64,000 bases of DNA. Origin: Sulfitobacter sp. F26169L. Its GTDB lineage: Bacteria; Pseudomonadota; Alphaproteobacteria; Rhodobacterales; Rhodobacteraceae. Both the position numbers and the translations under genes were made by a program. The DNA is taken from positions 1 to 64,000 of the forward strand of contig NZ_JAPMLP010000012.1 of NCBI RefSeq assembly GCF_026410285.1, given 5' to 3'. The notes under the pieces are model-generated. The model made no database searches. It was not told the origin of the DNA and worked only from the letters and a program-made list of their open reading frames with translations. Shown here in pieces: positions 8,900 to 17,226 of the stretch. Position 1 is the first letter of the stretch; each line of letters opens with the position of its first letter.

Positions 8900-9475
8900 A
8901 TGTCCGAGGCAACTGAACAAAACGGGTTTTCGCGGATGCTGGGCCATCTGGAAAATATCATGATGGTATTTTCAGGGCTCTCTATCGCCGCGATCATGCT
9001 GGTGGTCGTGTCGGATGTTGCGATGCGCTATATTTTTCAACAACCCCTTGGCTGGTCATACGATCTGATCGGGTCTTATTTGATGATTTGTGTGTTCTTT
9101 TTCGCGCTGTCCGATACGCTGCACAGCCATAGCCATATCGCGATTGACGTTTTCGCGCACAAACTGCCCCGCCGGTTTGAACATCTGTCCCTGACAATCG
9201 GGTATGCCGCGTCTACGGCGATTTTGCTGATGATCGCATGGCAGGGGTGGGATCGCTGTCAGGCTGCCTTTGCCGCCAACAACATGATTAGCACCACGGT
9301 GCCGTGGCCCACATGGCCTTCCTATTTCATGGTTGCGGTGGGGTCGGCAGTGTTGTCGCTGCGTTGCATCGTGCGCAGCATCGGGCACGGCGCATCGTTT
9401 GTGACAGGGCGTGACCTTGCCGATCTGCCGCCGCCACCCGTCACCTCATCCGATAACGCAGAGGCACAGCTATGA
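8900..9475 (+). CDS. TRAP transporter small permease (DctQ type)
   Basis: Membrane subunit of a tripartite ATP-independent periplasmic transporter. About four membrane helices are visible (roughly residues 25-45, 55-80, 95-115, 140-160), with the family motif DVAMRYIFQQPLGWSYDL. An ATG at 8867 overlaps the lyase stop, but GGGGGG before ATG 8900 is the better ribosome site; the 11-residue difference is unresolved. Its position after the CitE-like gene suggests import of that pathway's substrate, a C4-C5 dicarboxylate (inference). Confidence 0.88.
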   Translation: MSEATEQNGFSRMLGHLENIMMVFSGLSIAAIMLVVVSDVAMRYIFQQPLGWSYDLIGSYLMICVFFFALSDTLHSHSHIAIDVFAHKLPRRFEHLSLTIGYAASTAILLMIAWQGWDRCQAAFAANNMISTTVPWPTWPSYFMVAVGSAVLSLRCIVRSIGHGASFVTGRDLADLPPPPVTSSDNAEAQL

Positions 9476-10755
9476 CCGTCACTATTGTTCTGCTGATCCT
9501 CGCTTTCTTTCTGGTGGTCGGATTGCCGGTGGCGCTGGCCATGGCGATTTCCGGCTCGGTGGGGCTGTATATGCTGGGGGGGCTGCCGTTTCTGGAAGGG
9601 ATATTGCGCACCACCCCCCTATCGACCGCCGACAGTTACGAGATCATCACCATCCCGATGTTTATCCTGATGGCGGAGTTTGTGATCCTGTCCGGTGTGG
9701 CAAATGATCTGTTTCGCGCGGCGTCCATCTGGGTTGGCCGTTTGCGCGGCGGGCTGGCGATGGCAACCGCAATGGCGGGCGCGGGGTTCGGCGCGATATC
9801 GGGATCATCCACCGCTGCGGCGGCAACGCTGGCGGCGACATCCATGCCCGCGATGCTGAAAGAAGGTTATGATCCCAAAATGGCGGGCGGAGTGATTGCC
9901 ATTTCCGGCACACTGGCCATGCTTATCCCGCCCTCTATCGCGCTGATCCTTTATGGCATCATTGCCGATATCTCGATCGGTGATCTGCTAATTGCCGGCG
10001 TTGTTCCGGGCATCATTGTATCGCTGACAATCATCATCACTGTTGCTGTTGTTGTGCGTCTGGACAAAGACGCCGCACCCACAGGCCGTTCTTATACAAT
10101 GCGCGAAAAATTCGCCTCTCTCCAGCGGATCGGCCCTATGCTGGTGCTGTTTGTCGCGGTGACCGGATCGATCTATTCCGGCCTTGCCACCCCGACCGAA
10201 GCGGCGGGTCTGGGCGCGTTTGTGGCGATGCTGATCGCGATCTGGGAGCGCAAGCTGACGCGGGCGGGATTCTGGCAGGCGCTGCGCTCGACCGCGCACA
10301 CCAGTTGCATGATCCTGTTCATCATTCTGGGCGCGCATGTCTTCGGCTATTTCCTGACCCTGTCGCGGGTCACGAATGATCTGAGCGCGTGGATCGGAAC
10401 GCTGGAAATGGCGCCACTGCTGATCATGTGTTTCATCCTGCTGGGCTATGTCGTTCTGGGCTTTTTCATGGACCAGATTGCAATCCTGATCCTGACGGTT
10501 CCGGTGATGTTGCCGCTGATTGTGCAGCTGGGGTTCGATCCTGTCTGGTTCGGGGTGATCATCGTTGTCACCGCCGAGGTCGGGATGGTCACGCCGCCGA
10601 TGGGGATGAACGTCTTTGTCGTTGCCAGATACACCCGCAGACCACTGGCCGAACTGTTTCGCGGCGTCATGCCCCACGTCTGGGCGCATCTGATCATCAT
10701 TGCATTGATGACAGTGTTCCCCGCCCTGATCCTGTGGCTTCCCTCAACGATGTGA
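9472..10755 (+). CDS. TRAP transporter large permease (DctM type)
   Basis: A 427-aa integral membrane protein with 11-12 hydrophobic helices. It catalyses Na+-coupled uptake with the small permease. Family features include FGAISGSSTAAAATLAATSMPAML at about residues 105-130, IPPSIALILYGI near 150 and the late TPPMGMNVFV segment. The start overlaps the small permease stop by ATGA. Operon order is Q-M-P, the reverse of the commoner P-Q-M order seen in the second TRAP set of this window. Confidence 0.94.
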   Translation: MTVTIVLLILAFFLVVGLPVALAMAISGSVGLYMLGGLPFLEGILRTTPLSTADSYEIITIPMFILMAEFVILSGVANDLFRAASIWVGRLRGGLAMATAMAGAGFGAISGSSTAAAATLAATSMPAMLKEGYDPKMAGGVIAISGTLAMLIPPSIALILYGIIADISIGDLLIAGVVPGIIVSLTIIITVAVVVRLDKDAAPTGRSYTMREKFASLQRIGPMLVLFVAVTGSIYSGLATPTEAAGLGAFVAMLIAIWERKLTRAGFWQALRSTAHTSCMILFIILGAHVFGYFLTLSRVTNDLSAWIGTLEMAPLLIMCFILLGYVVLGFFMDQIAILILTVPVMLPLIVQLGFDPVWFGVIIVVTAEVGMVTPPMGMNVFVVARYTRRPLAELFRGVMPHVWAHLIIIALMTVFPALILWLPSTM

Positions 10756-10797
10756 GGCCGCGGGATTTAATACCAACCTGAAACCGGAGATAACAAA

Positions 10798-11838
10798 ATG
10801 AAGTATCATCTGAAATCTACCCTCCTCGCGAGCACATTTGCTGGTCTTGCCGCAATGACCCCTGCGGTGACATCCGCCGAAACCCTGCGCGTTGCAGACA
10901 GCTTTCCGGTAGGTCATTACGTTGCCGAAAACCTCACCAAGGTCTGGATGGAGCGCGTGACCGAGCTGACCAACGGCGAGATCGAGTTTGAATACTATCC
11001 CGCCCAACAGATGGGTAAATCAAAAGACCTGATGTCGCTGGCGCAGACAGGTGTTGTCGATATCGGCTATGCGCCTGTGTCCTATCTGGCGGACAAGCTG
11101 CCGCTGTCGGCGGTTGGTGAACTGCCCGAGGCATTTACCAAGGCCTGCGAAGGCACCAAAGCCTACTGGAGCATTGCCAAGCCGGGTGAAATCCTGGACC
11201 AGGCGGAACTGGCCCCGCTGGGGGTGCGGATGCTGATGGTGATGGTTCTGCCACCCTATCAGGTGATGCTGGCGAAAAAGGAAATCACCGGACTGGACAG
11301 TTTCAGCGGTTTGAAACTGCGCACCAGTGGCGGCACCAAGGAGATCGCGGTTGAACTGCTGGACGCGACGCCGATCTCGATCTCGGCCCCCGAAACACGT
11401 GATGCGCTGGCGCGTGGCACTATTGATGGCGTGTTGTTCCCCCACTCCAGCACCATCCCCTACGGCCTGCCACCAGAGTTGAGCTATGCTACGCAGGATC
11501 TCAACTTCGGCTCGTTCATTGTCAGCTATGTTGTCAGTGAAGACCGCTGGCAGCAGTTTTCCCCCGAGGTGCAGAACGCCATGACAACCGCAGCCGAAGA
11601 AGTGATCGGGTCGGGCTGTGCGATTGCCGAGGAACTGGACATGGTCGACAAACAGAAAATGGCCGAAGAAGGTGTGGAGTTTGTCTCGCTGCCCGATGAG
11701 GATGTGAAGGTGCTGGATGAAAAGCTTGCAAGCATCGGCAAACGCTGGGCTTCCGAGCTTGACGGCCGCGGCCTTGCCGGCACGGAAATCCTCAACGCTT
11801 TCCGTGACGCGCTGAAACAGCAGGTTGGCAGTAACTAG
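10798..11838 (+). CDS. TRAP transporter solute-binding protein (DctP type)
   Basis: A 346-aa periplasmic binding protein. It has a Sec signal peptide (MKYHLKSTLLASTFAGL, predicted cleavage after TSA near residue 27). The mature part has the DctP features GEIEFEYYPAQQMGKSKDL and a ligand-binding arginine in GLKLRTSGGTKE. It is the last gene before an intrinsic terminator at 11867-11885, and therefore closes the 3742 transcription unit. Ligand unknown; a dicarboxylate is expected from the family and the context. Confidence 0.93.
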   Translation: MKYHLKSTLLASTFAGLAAMTPAVTSAETLRVADSFPVGHYVAENLTKVWMERVTELTNGEIEFEYYPAQQMGKSKDLMSLAQTGVVDIGYAPVSYLADKLPLSAVGELPEAFTKACEGTKAYWSIAKPGEILDQAELAPLGVRMLMVMVLPPYQVMLAKKEITGLDSFSGLKLRTSGGTKEIAVELLDATPISISAPETRDALARGTIDGVLFPHSSTIPYGLPPELSYATQDLNFGSFIVSYVVSEDRWQQFSPEVQNAMTTAAEEVIGSGCAIAEELDMVDKQKMAEEGVEFVSLPDEDVKVLDEKLASIGKRWASELDGRGLAGTEILNAFRDALKQQVGSN

Positions 11839-11866
11839 GCGCAACCCTTTCACCATTTCACTCAGG

Positions 11867-11885
11867 CGCCCCGGTTGTCGGGGCG
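11867..11885 (+). terminator. Stem-loop terminator after the TRAP operon
   Basis: CGCCCCG at 11867-11873 pairs perfectly with CGGGGCG at 11879-11885 around the loop GTTGT, followed by TCTGTCTATC. The GC-rich seven-pair stem is strong but the downstream T tract is poor. It separates the TRAP binding protein from the MFS gene, which has no clear promoter of its own, so partial read-through is plausible. Confidence 0.6.
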
Positions 11886-11908
11886 TCTGTCTATCGGATG
11901 CATAAACC

Positions 11909-13240
11909 TTGCCAGAACAATCACAAAATCCGTCCTCGCTTGTCCGCTCTACCGCCATGATGGCGGGGGTGGTTGTGGCCACGGGTTTTCTGTTCAATTT
12001 CGTTGCGCGCGGTGTGATCGACACATTCATGGTTTTCATCCTGCCGCTGGAAACAGAGTTCGGCTGGACCCGGTCAATGCTGACGGGGGTTTATTCCGGC
12101 TATCTGATTGTTGCCGGTGTGATGTCGCCACTGGCGGGCAAACTGCTGGAGGACTGGGGGCCGCGCTGGGTGTACGGCGTGGGCCTGTCGATGCTGGCGG
12201 CGGGGATGTATGGCGCGTCCTATGCCTCGGCGCTGTGGCACATCTATCTGTTTCACGGGGTGTTCGGCGGCATTGCGGCTTCGTGCCTTGGCATTGTTCC
12301 GGCGGCGGCGCTGATCGGGCGCTGGTTCGATCACAAGCTGAGCCTTGCAATCGCGTTTGCCTATGCCGGTTTCGGATCGGGTATTCTGGTCATTGTGCCA
12401 CTGGTGCAAAGCATGATCGACATGGACGGCTGGCGCTATGCCTATCGCATGACGGGCATCGCGCTGGCGGTGATGTTGCCGCTGTTGCTGGTGCTGCCAT
12501 GGCGGCGGATCGCGCAGGGCGCGCCCGCGCTGATGGCCGCGCGCAACAGCCTGCCACCCGATGCGGTGGGATCGGTGTCACCCCACAGCACCCGCACCAA
12601 AAAGACCGGCTGGACAATCAGAACCGCCATGGGCACCGCCGAATTCTGGTTGCTGGTGCAGTGTTTCTTTTTCACCGCCTGTTCGACCTATAGCATCATT
12701 GTGCAAACGGTCAGTTTTCTGGTCGATAACGGCTATCCGCCGCTGGATGCGGCATTTGCATTCGGTGCATCGGGGATGTTGTCCATTCTGGGGGTGCTTG
12801 GCTCGGGGTGGTTGTCGATGCGCTTCGGCTTCCGCTTTACGGTCACGCTGTCGTTTGCGGCCACGCTGACAGGCATCGCCGCGCTGTTCTGGTTTTCCTA
12901 TGCGCCCCTGCCGCTGTTGGTGCTGGTCTACGTCATTTCCTTTGGCGTCAGTCAGGGTGCGCGCGGGCCAATCGTGTCGACCCTTGCCGCGCGTATTTTC
13001 GCACGCGGGTCGGTGGGTGCGATCTTTGGTGTGATTTTTATGTCGATGTCTTTCGGCTCGGCACTTGGTGCATGGATCGGCGGCTTTCTGCATGACCTGA
13101 CGGGCGATTACCGCGCCGCATTTGTATTTTCGGCCCTCAGCGTCATCGGGGCTGTTTCGCCGTTCTGGTATTCCGGCAGGCTCACCGATCCCGAACCACT
13201 GGATTACCCGCGCCCCACACACAAAGAGGAGATTGCATAA
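11909..13240 (+). CDS. MFS transporter (OFA/monocarboxylate-like)
   Basis: A 443-aa, 12-helix major facilitator. Two six-helix halves are separated by a basic loop at about 205-230. WTRSMLTGVYSGYLIVAGVM and the PxAGKLLEDWGPRWVYG loop resemble the oxalate/formate antiporter group that moves organic acids. The reading frame begins at a TTG at 11909; the first ATG is at 11957 within the first helix and would truncate it. Neither has a strong Shine-Dalgarno, so the start is uncertain. Its stop overlaps the next MaoC gene (TAATG). Confidence 0.88.
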   Translation: MPEQSQNPSSLVRSTAMMAGVVVATGFLFNFVARGVIDTFMVFILPLETEFGWTRSMLTGVYSGYLIVAGVMSPLAGKLLEDWGPRWVYGVGLSMLAAGMYGASYASALWHIYLFHGVFGGIAASCLGIVPAAALIGRWFDHKLSLAIAFAYAGFGSGILVIVPLVQSMIDMDGWRYAYRMTGIALAVMLPLLLVLPWRRIAQGAPALMAARNSLPPDAVGSVSPHSTRTKKTGWTIRTAMGTAEFWLLVQCFFFTACSTYSIIVQTVSFLVDNGYPPLDAAFAFGASGMLSILGVLGSGWLSMRFGFRFTVTLSFAATLTGIAALFWFSYAPLPLLVLVYVISFGVSQGARGPIVSTLAARIFARGSVGAIFGVIFMSMSFGSALGAWIGGFLHDLTGDYRAAFVFSALSVIGAVSPFWYSGRLTDPEPLDYPRPTHKEEIA

Positions 13241-13695
13241 TGAAACTTCTGGGAGAAGGCTTTTACTGGAATGATCTGTCCGTTGGCGACAGATTCAAAA
13301 CCTATGGCCGCACGATTTCGGAAACCGATATCATAAATTTTGTATCGGCTGTGGGGATGCTGGAATCGCTGTTTGTGGATGCGGAGTTTCGTGCCCGACA
13401 TTCAGCCATTGACGGGCGCCCCGCCCCTGCGGCGCTGGTCTATTCCATCGCCGAAGGTCTGACCCTGAACGCAACGGGGCAGGGCACGGGGCTGGCGTTT
13501 TTGCAGATGGAGTTGAATGTCGAGGGGCCGGTCCTGCAAGGGGACACCATTCACGTTGAAATCGAAGTGACCGAAGTGCGCGCCACCAGCAAAATGGGCC
13601 GCGGCCTTGTGCGCACCAGAAACAGCATCGTCAACCAGCGTGGCGAGACGGTGATCACCTACACGCCCCTGCGTCTGATGGCAGGGCGCGATTAA
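13240..13695 (+). CDS. MaoC-like hotdog protein
   Basis: A 151-aa single-hotdog protein of the MaoC superfamily: opening DLSVGDRFKTYGRTISETDIINFV is the usual MaoC start. The D-x-N-x-x-H catalytic motif is replaced by GMLESLFVDAEF (39-50), so hydratase activity is uncertain. A sister of the 7558 product with the same length. It is translationally coupled to the MFS gene by a one-base overlap and runs convergent to the racemase gene seven bases away. Confidence 0.82.
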   Translation: MKLLGEGFYWNDLSVGDRFKTYGRTISETDIINFVSAVGMLESLFVDAEFRARHSAIDGRPAPAALVYSIAEGLTLNATGQGTGLAFLQMELNVEGPVLQGDTIHVEIEVTEVRATSKMGRGLVRTRNSIVNQRGETVITYTPLRLMAGRD

Positions 13696-13702
13696 GGCGC
13701 GG

Positions 13703-14785
13703 TCATTCGTCCAGAAGTGGCCAGTCGCGCATATCGTCCCATGTGACCTCAACCGCATCGCCGCGCGCAGGGGCTACGTTGTTGGCAAAACGCGGGGCGG
13801 GGGCGGGGATTGGCCTGCTGCCCTCGCTAAAGGTGGCGCGCGCGCGGTTGTGCGCGTGCTGCGGTGCTTCGTGCAGGTCCAGAACAGGGGCAAAGCAGAT
13901 GTCGGTGCCCTCAAACAGGGCGCACCACTCGGCCTGTGTCCGCCGGGCAAAGATACCGGCAAATTCGGCGCGCCGCGCGATCCATTCGGATTTGTCGGTG
14001 CGGCCTTCGTAATAATCCTCCGGCAGCTCCAGCAGGCGCAGGAACAGTGCAAAAAATTGCGGTTCCAGCGGGGCGATGGTGATCCATTTGCCATCCGAAC
14101 AGGTGTAAACACCGTAATAGGGCGCGCCCCCGTCCAGCCTGTTGTGTTGGCGTGCCACGTCCCATTCGCCCGAGTGCATCTTGGTATAGAACATTGTCAT
14201 CAGCAGGGCGGCACCATCGCTGATTGCGGCGTCCACCACATCGCCTTTGCCGGTGCGCGCAGCGGCCAGCAAGCCGCCCAGCATACCCGCCACCAGAAAC
14301 ATCGACCCGCCGCCGTAATCACCCAGCAGGTTGAGCGGCGCAACAGGCGGGCGGTCAGCCTCGCCCGTGGACCACAGTGCGCCCGATAGCGCGATATAGT
14401 TGATGTCGTGTCCGGCTGCATGGGCCAGCGGCCCTGTCTGGCCCCAGCCTGTCATGCGGCCATAGACCAGTTTCGGGTTGATCGCGTGGCATTCATTGGG
14501 GCCAAGCGACAGCCGCTCCATCACGCCGGGGCGGAACCCTTCGATCAGCCCGTCAGCTTGCGCGATCAGGTGCAATGCTGCCGCGCGCCCTTCGTCCGAT
14601 TTCAGATCAAGCGCGATCCGGCGTCTGCCGCGCAACATCGGATCATCAGCCACATCGGCGTGCCCCGCACGCACAACCCGCACGATATCGGCCCCCATAT
14701 CCGCCAGCATCATTGCCGCGAACGGGCCGGGACCGATGCCGGCAAATTCCAGAATACGAAGTCCTGTCAGCGGGCCATTGCTCAT
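13703..14785 (-). CDS. Alpha-methylacyl-CoA racemase
   Basis: A 360-aa family III CoA-transferase-fold enzyme that epimerises the alpha-methyl carbon of 2-methylacyl-CoAs so that S-specific ACADs can act. The catalytic residues known from the Mycobacterium tuberculosis enzyme fall at the same numbers here: His126 in AAGHDINY, Asp156 in LLGDYGGG and Glu241 in APLEPQFF. N-terminal FAGIGPGPFAAMMLADMGAD is the racemase signature. Its start overlaps the MarR gene stop (ATGA). Its presence implies a substrate with alpha-methyl branches, such as an isoprenoid or sterol side chain. Confidence 0.93.
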   Translation of the reverse strand: MSNGPLTGLRILEFAGIGPGPFAAMMLADMGADIVRVVRAGHADVADDPMLRGRRRIALDLKSDEGRAAALHLIAQADGLIEGFRPGVMERLSLGPNECHAINPKLVYGRMTGWGQTGPLAHAAGHDINYIALSGALWSTGEADRPPVAPLNLLGDYGGGSMFLVAGMLGGLLAAARTGKGDVVDAAISDGAALLMTMFYTKMHSGEWDVARQHNRLDGGAPYYGVYTCSDGKWITIAPLEPQFFALFLRLLELPEDYYEGRTDKSEWIARRAEFAGIFARRTQAEWCALFEGTDICFAPVLDLHEAPQHAHNRARATFSEGSRPIPAPAPRFANNVAPARGDAVEVTWDDMRDWPLLDE

Positions 14786-15261
14786 CTGTTTTCTATCCCT
14801 TGTGGTGCGAAATCTATAGCTTCACCGGCCTCAAGGCCAGCTTGCAGGTTTTCGCGGATTTGAAACATGGTTTCGAACATCTTGTCGAGATCGGCAGGAT
14901 CAATGTCGCCGTAGGTGATCTTGTTCACCTCTTTTTCGCAGCGGCTCATGGCGCGCCCGATCGGCAGGGCCGCCTCTGTCAGCCTGACACGTTTTGCGCG
15001 TTTGTCGACGCTGTCGGTGGTGCGTGTCACCAACCCCTGCGCCTCCAGACGGTTGATTGTGCCACCCACCGCCACAGTACCGACCAGCAGGCGCTGCGCC
15101 AGTTCCGACTGGGTCAGGTTGTCTTCGATAAACAGCTGGGTCAGCAACCATGCCTGCGACATCGTAATGCCGTGCGATGCGATCATACGGTCAAACAATG
15201 TGCTGCGCATGCGCGACACATCGTTAAACGCAGACCGTCTGGCGTGCAGATCATGGTTCAT
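14782..15261 (-). CDS. MarR-family transcriptional regulator
   Basis: A 159-aa winged-helix regulator. Helix-turn-helix: LTQSELAQRLLVGTVAVGGTINRLEAQGL at about 48-77, then the wing with DKRAKRVRLTE. It lies inside the racemase/hydratase/dehydrogenase operon, so it probably controls that cluster in response to an acyl-CoA. It is paralogous to the MarR protein at 40344 (shared I-FExxxxxHGLTxxQAxxLxQLFxEDxLxQxELAxRxxVGTVxV pattern), suggesting the two clusters respond to related ligands or sites. Confidence 0.92.
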   Translation of the reverse strand: MNHDLHARRSAFNDVSRMRSTLFDRMIASHGITMSQAWLLTQLFIEDNLTQSELAQRLLVGTVAVGGTINRLEAQGLVTRTTDSVDKRAKRVRLTEAALPIGRAMSRCEKEVNKITYGDIDPADLDKMFETMFQIRENLQAGLEAGEAIDFAPQGIENR

Positions 15262-15272
15262 AACTTGGCCAT

Positions 15273-16139
15273 TCAGGAAATTTCCGCCCGTCCATTGTCA
15301 AGCACCGTCACATCGCGGTTAACCACACGGGCGCGGAACGATACAACGTCCCCGTCCCGCCACATCTGGGTGCGGATTGTCTCGCCGGGATAGACAGGGG
15401 CGGAAAACCGCAGCTTGAGCGATTTCAGGCGCGCGGCGTCATAGTCGCAGTAGCCTTTCAGCACCGCATGTCCCGCAACCCCCAACGTACACAGCCCGTG
15501 CAGGATCGGCGCGTCAAAGCCGACCTGTCTGGCAACAGCCGGATCGGCATGCAGCGGGTTGAAATCACCCGACAGGCGGTAAATCAGCGCCGCCTGCGGC
15601 AATGTGGGCAGATCGATCTCCATGTCAGGTGCGCGGTCGGGAATGGTGTGCGGTGCCGGCTGTGGCCCCGCTTCGCCGCCAAAGCCGCCGTTGCCACGGG
15701 CAAAACTGGTCGAGGTCAGCGTTGCGATCTTTTCACCGCTTGCCACGTCGATCAGGTCACGCTCCACATAGATCAGCGCGCCTTTGCCCTCGCCCTTGTC
15801 CAGCACGCGCGTAACGCGGCTGGTCGCTTTTACATGGCCCGATGCGGGCAGGGGGCGGAACAGCTCCATCCCCTGTTCGCCGTGCAGCACCTTTTGCCAC
15901 ACGATGCCGGTATCTTCGTTGCGCGCCCAGAAACCGGGCGCGGCAAGAACAACCGCCATGGTCGGCACAGCGGAAAACCCCTGTGCCTCTTCGAACACAA
16001 ACGGAAGCTGCGCGGCATCCAGTGGATCATGACCAAAGCCGAGGCCCAGAGCGTAGAGGATGGAATCCTTGTCGCTCCAGCTCTGCTCGATCTCCTCGAA
16101 AGGATAGTTTTTCAGGTGCTTTTCGAAATCCGATGTCAT
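15273..16139 (-). CDS. Double-hotdog MaoC enoyl-CoA hydratase (hydratase-2/MFE-2 type)
   Basis: A 288-aa protein with two hotdog repeats. The C-terminal one holds the hydratase-2 motif YRLSGDFNPLHADP with Asp192, Asn194 and His197, followed by GFDAPILHGLC. This is the architecture of the hydratase part of eukaryotic MFE-2 and of steroid-degradation ChsH-like and MaoC hydratases. It gives R-3-hydroxyacyl-CoA, which fits the MFE-2-like SDR encoded four bases upstream. Together they form the middle of a beta-oxidation round. Confidence 0.92.
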   Translation of the reverse strand: MTSDFEKHLKNYPFEEIEQSWSDKDSILYALGLGFGHDPLDAAQLPFVFEEAQGFSAVPTMAVVLAAPGFWARNEDTGIVWQKVLHGEQGMELFRPLPASGHVKATSRVTRVLDKGEGKGALIYVERDLIDVASGEKIATLTSTSFARGNGGFGGEAGPQPAPHTIPDRAPDMEIDLPTLPQAALIYRLSGDFNPLHADPAVARQVGFDAPILHGLCTLGVAGHAVLKGYCDYDAARLKSLKLRFSAPVYPGETIRTQMWRDGDVVSFRARVVNRDVTVLDNGRAEIS

Positions 16140-16143
16140 GGGC

Positions 16144-17073
16144 TTACACCGGATCCCAGCAGAACACGTCCGGCGAACGCTCCAGCTTGGTGAGAGAGCT
16201 TTCGAATGCGGGGAAGGCGTGTTCGATCAGTGTTTGCGGTGTCCAGCCTTCGGAACGCGCCATGGAACGGACGGGGCGGGGCTGGTTGAACAGCAGCACT
16301 TCGTTGGAACGGGCCACAAAAATCTGCCCGCTGATGTGCTGTGCCTCGTCCGAGGACAGCGCCACAACCAATGGCGCAATCTTGGCCGGTGTCATTTTCT
16401 GCATCCGCTCGACGCGCACCTTGTCCGCTTCGCTGTTGATCGGGATCGTGCCGATCAGGCGGCTCCATGCAAAGGGGCCGATCGCGTTCGAGGTTACGTT
16501 ATAGCGCGCCATGTCCAGCGCGATGGAACGTGACAGCGCCGCGATGCCCAGCTTGGCGGCGGAGTAGTTCGCCTGACCCAGATTGCCGATCAGACCCGAG
16601 GTGGATGTCATGTGGATCATCCGGCCCGATTTCTGCTCGCGGAAAACCTGCGCGGCGGCGCTTGAGATGTTGAACGCGCCTTTCAGGTGAACCGAGATAA
16701 CCGAATCCCAGTCTTCCTCTGTCATCTTGTGGAAGATCGCATCGCGCAGGATACCCGCGTTGTTTACCACAATATCAAGACGGCCAAAGGTATCGACGGC
16801 CTGCGCTACCATTTCATGCGCGGCCTTGTTGCTGGCAACGCTTTCGCCGTTTGCAACGGCTTTGCCGCCTGCCGCTTCGATCTCGCGCACAACTTCTGTG
16901 GCTGGGCCTGCATCCTGGCCTTCACCGCTGGCCGCGCCGCCCAGATCGTTCACAACGACGCTGGCACCTGCCGCTGCCAGTTGCAGCGCGATATCGCGGC
17001 CAAGACCACGGCCACCCCCTGTTACGATTGCGACTTTTCCGTCCAACAATTTTGCAGTCCCGTTATCCGACAT
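16144..17073 (-). CDS. SDR 3-hydroxyacyl-CoA dehydrogenase (MFE-2/17-beta-HSD4-like)
   Basis: A 309-aa NAD(P)-dependent short-chain dehydrogenase. The Rossmann motif TGGGRGLG (18-25), NNAG (104-107) and catalytic Ser157, Tyr170, Lys174 are present. The sequence resembles the dehydrogenase part of peroxisomal MFE-2, with a C-terminal extension ending in WTPQTLIEHAF. AGGA six bases before ATG 17073 decides the start; earlier in-frame starts lack a ribosome site. It is first gene of the minus-strand operon divergent from the ACAD at 17227. Confidence 0.91.
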   Translation of the reverse strand: MSDNGTAKLLDGKVAIVTGGGRGLGRDIALQLAAAGASVVVNDLGGAASGEGQDAGPATEVVREIEAAGGKAVANGESVASNKAAHEMVAQAVDTFGRLDIVVNNAGILRDAIFHKMTEEDWDSVISVHLKGAFNISSAAAQVFREQKSGRMIHMTSTSGLIGNLGQANYSAAKLGIAALSRSIALDMARYNVTSNAIGPFAWSRLIGTIPINSEADKVRVERMQKMTPAKIAPLVVALSSDEAQHISGQIFVARSNEVLLFNQPRPVRSMARSEGWTPQTLIEHAFPAFESSLTKLERSPDVFCWDPV

Positions 17074-17146
17074 GATCAATCCTTTGGTTTGGGCCTTGAA
17101 AGCAGGCGTTTGAGTCAGGTCTAGAATAAATCTGTACAAAAGTAAA

Positions 17147-17173
17147 CTAGTGTATTATACATTAGCGAAGTAA
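17147..17173. promoter_or_regulatory. Palindrome and GCGAAGTAA half-site in a divergent promoter
   Basis: In the 153-base gap between the SDR and ACAD operons, bases 17147-17165 form a near-perfect 19-bp palindrome with arms CTAnTGTAT and ATACAnTAG. Its centre holds a consensus TATAAT on the minus strand. It runs directly into GCGAAGTAA at 17165-17173, identical to half of the motif at 29239. Position suggests an operator controlling both operons, with one of the MarR proteins as candidate binder (inference). Confidence 0.55.
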
Positions 17174-17226
17174 TTGACATTCACCGCGCGGTAACGGGTT
17201 TTACCGCACCTTTGGGAGGCTATTTC

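Noticed and set aside
13240-13695. Firm enoyl-CoA hydratase assignment for the second small MaoC protein
   Set aside because: The DxNxxH catalytic motif is not present, so only membership in the hotdog/MaoC superfamily is claimed.
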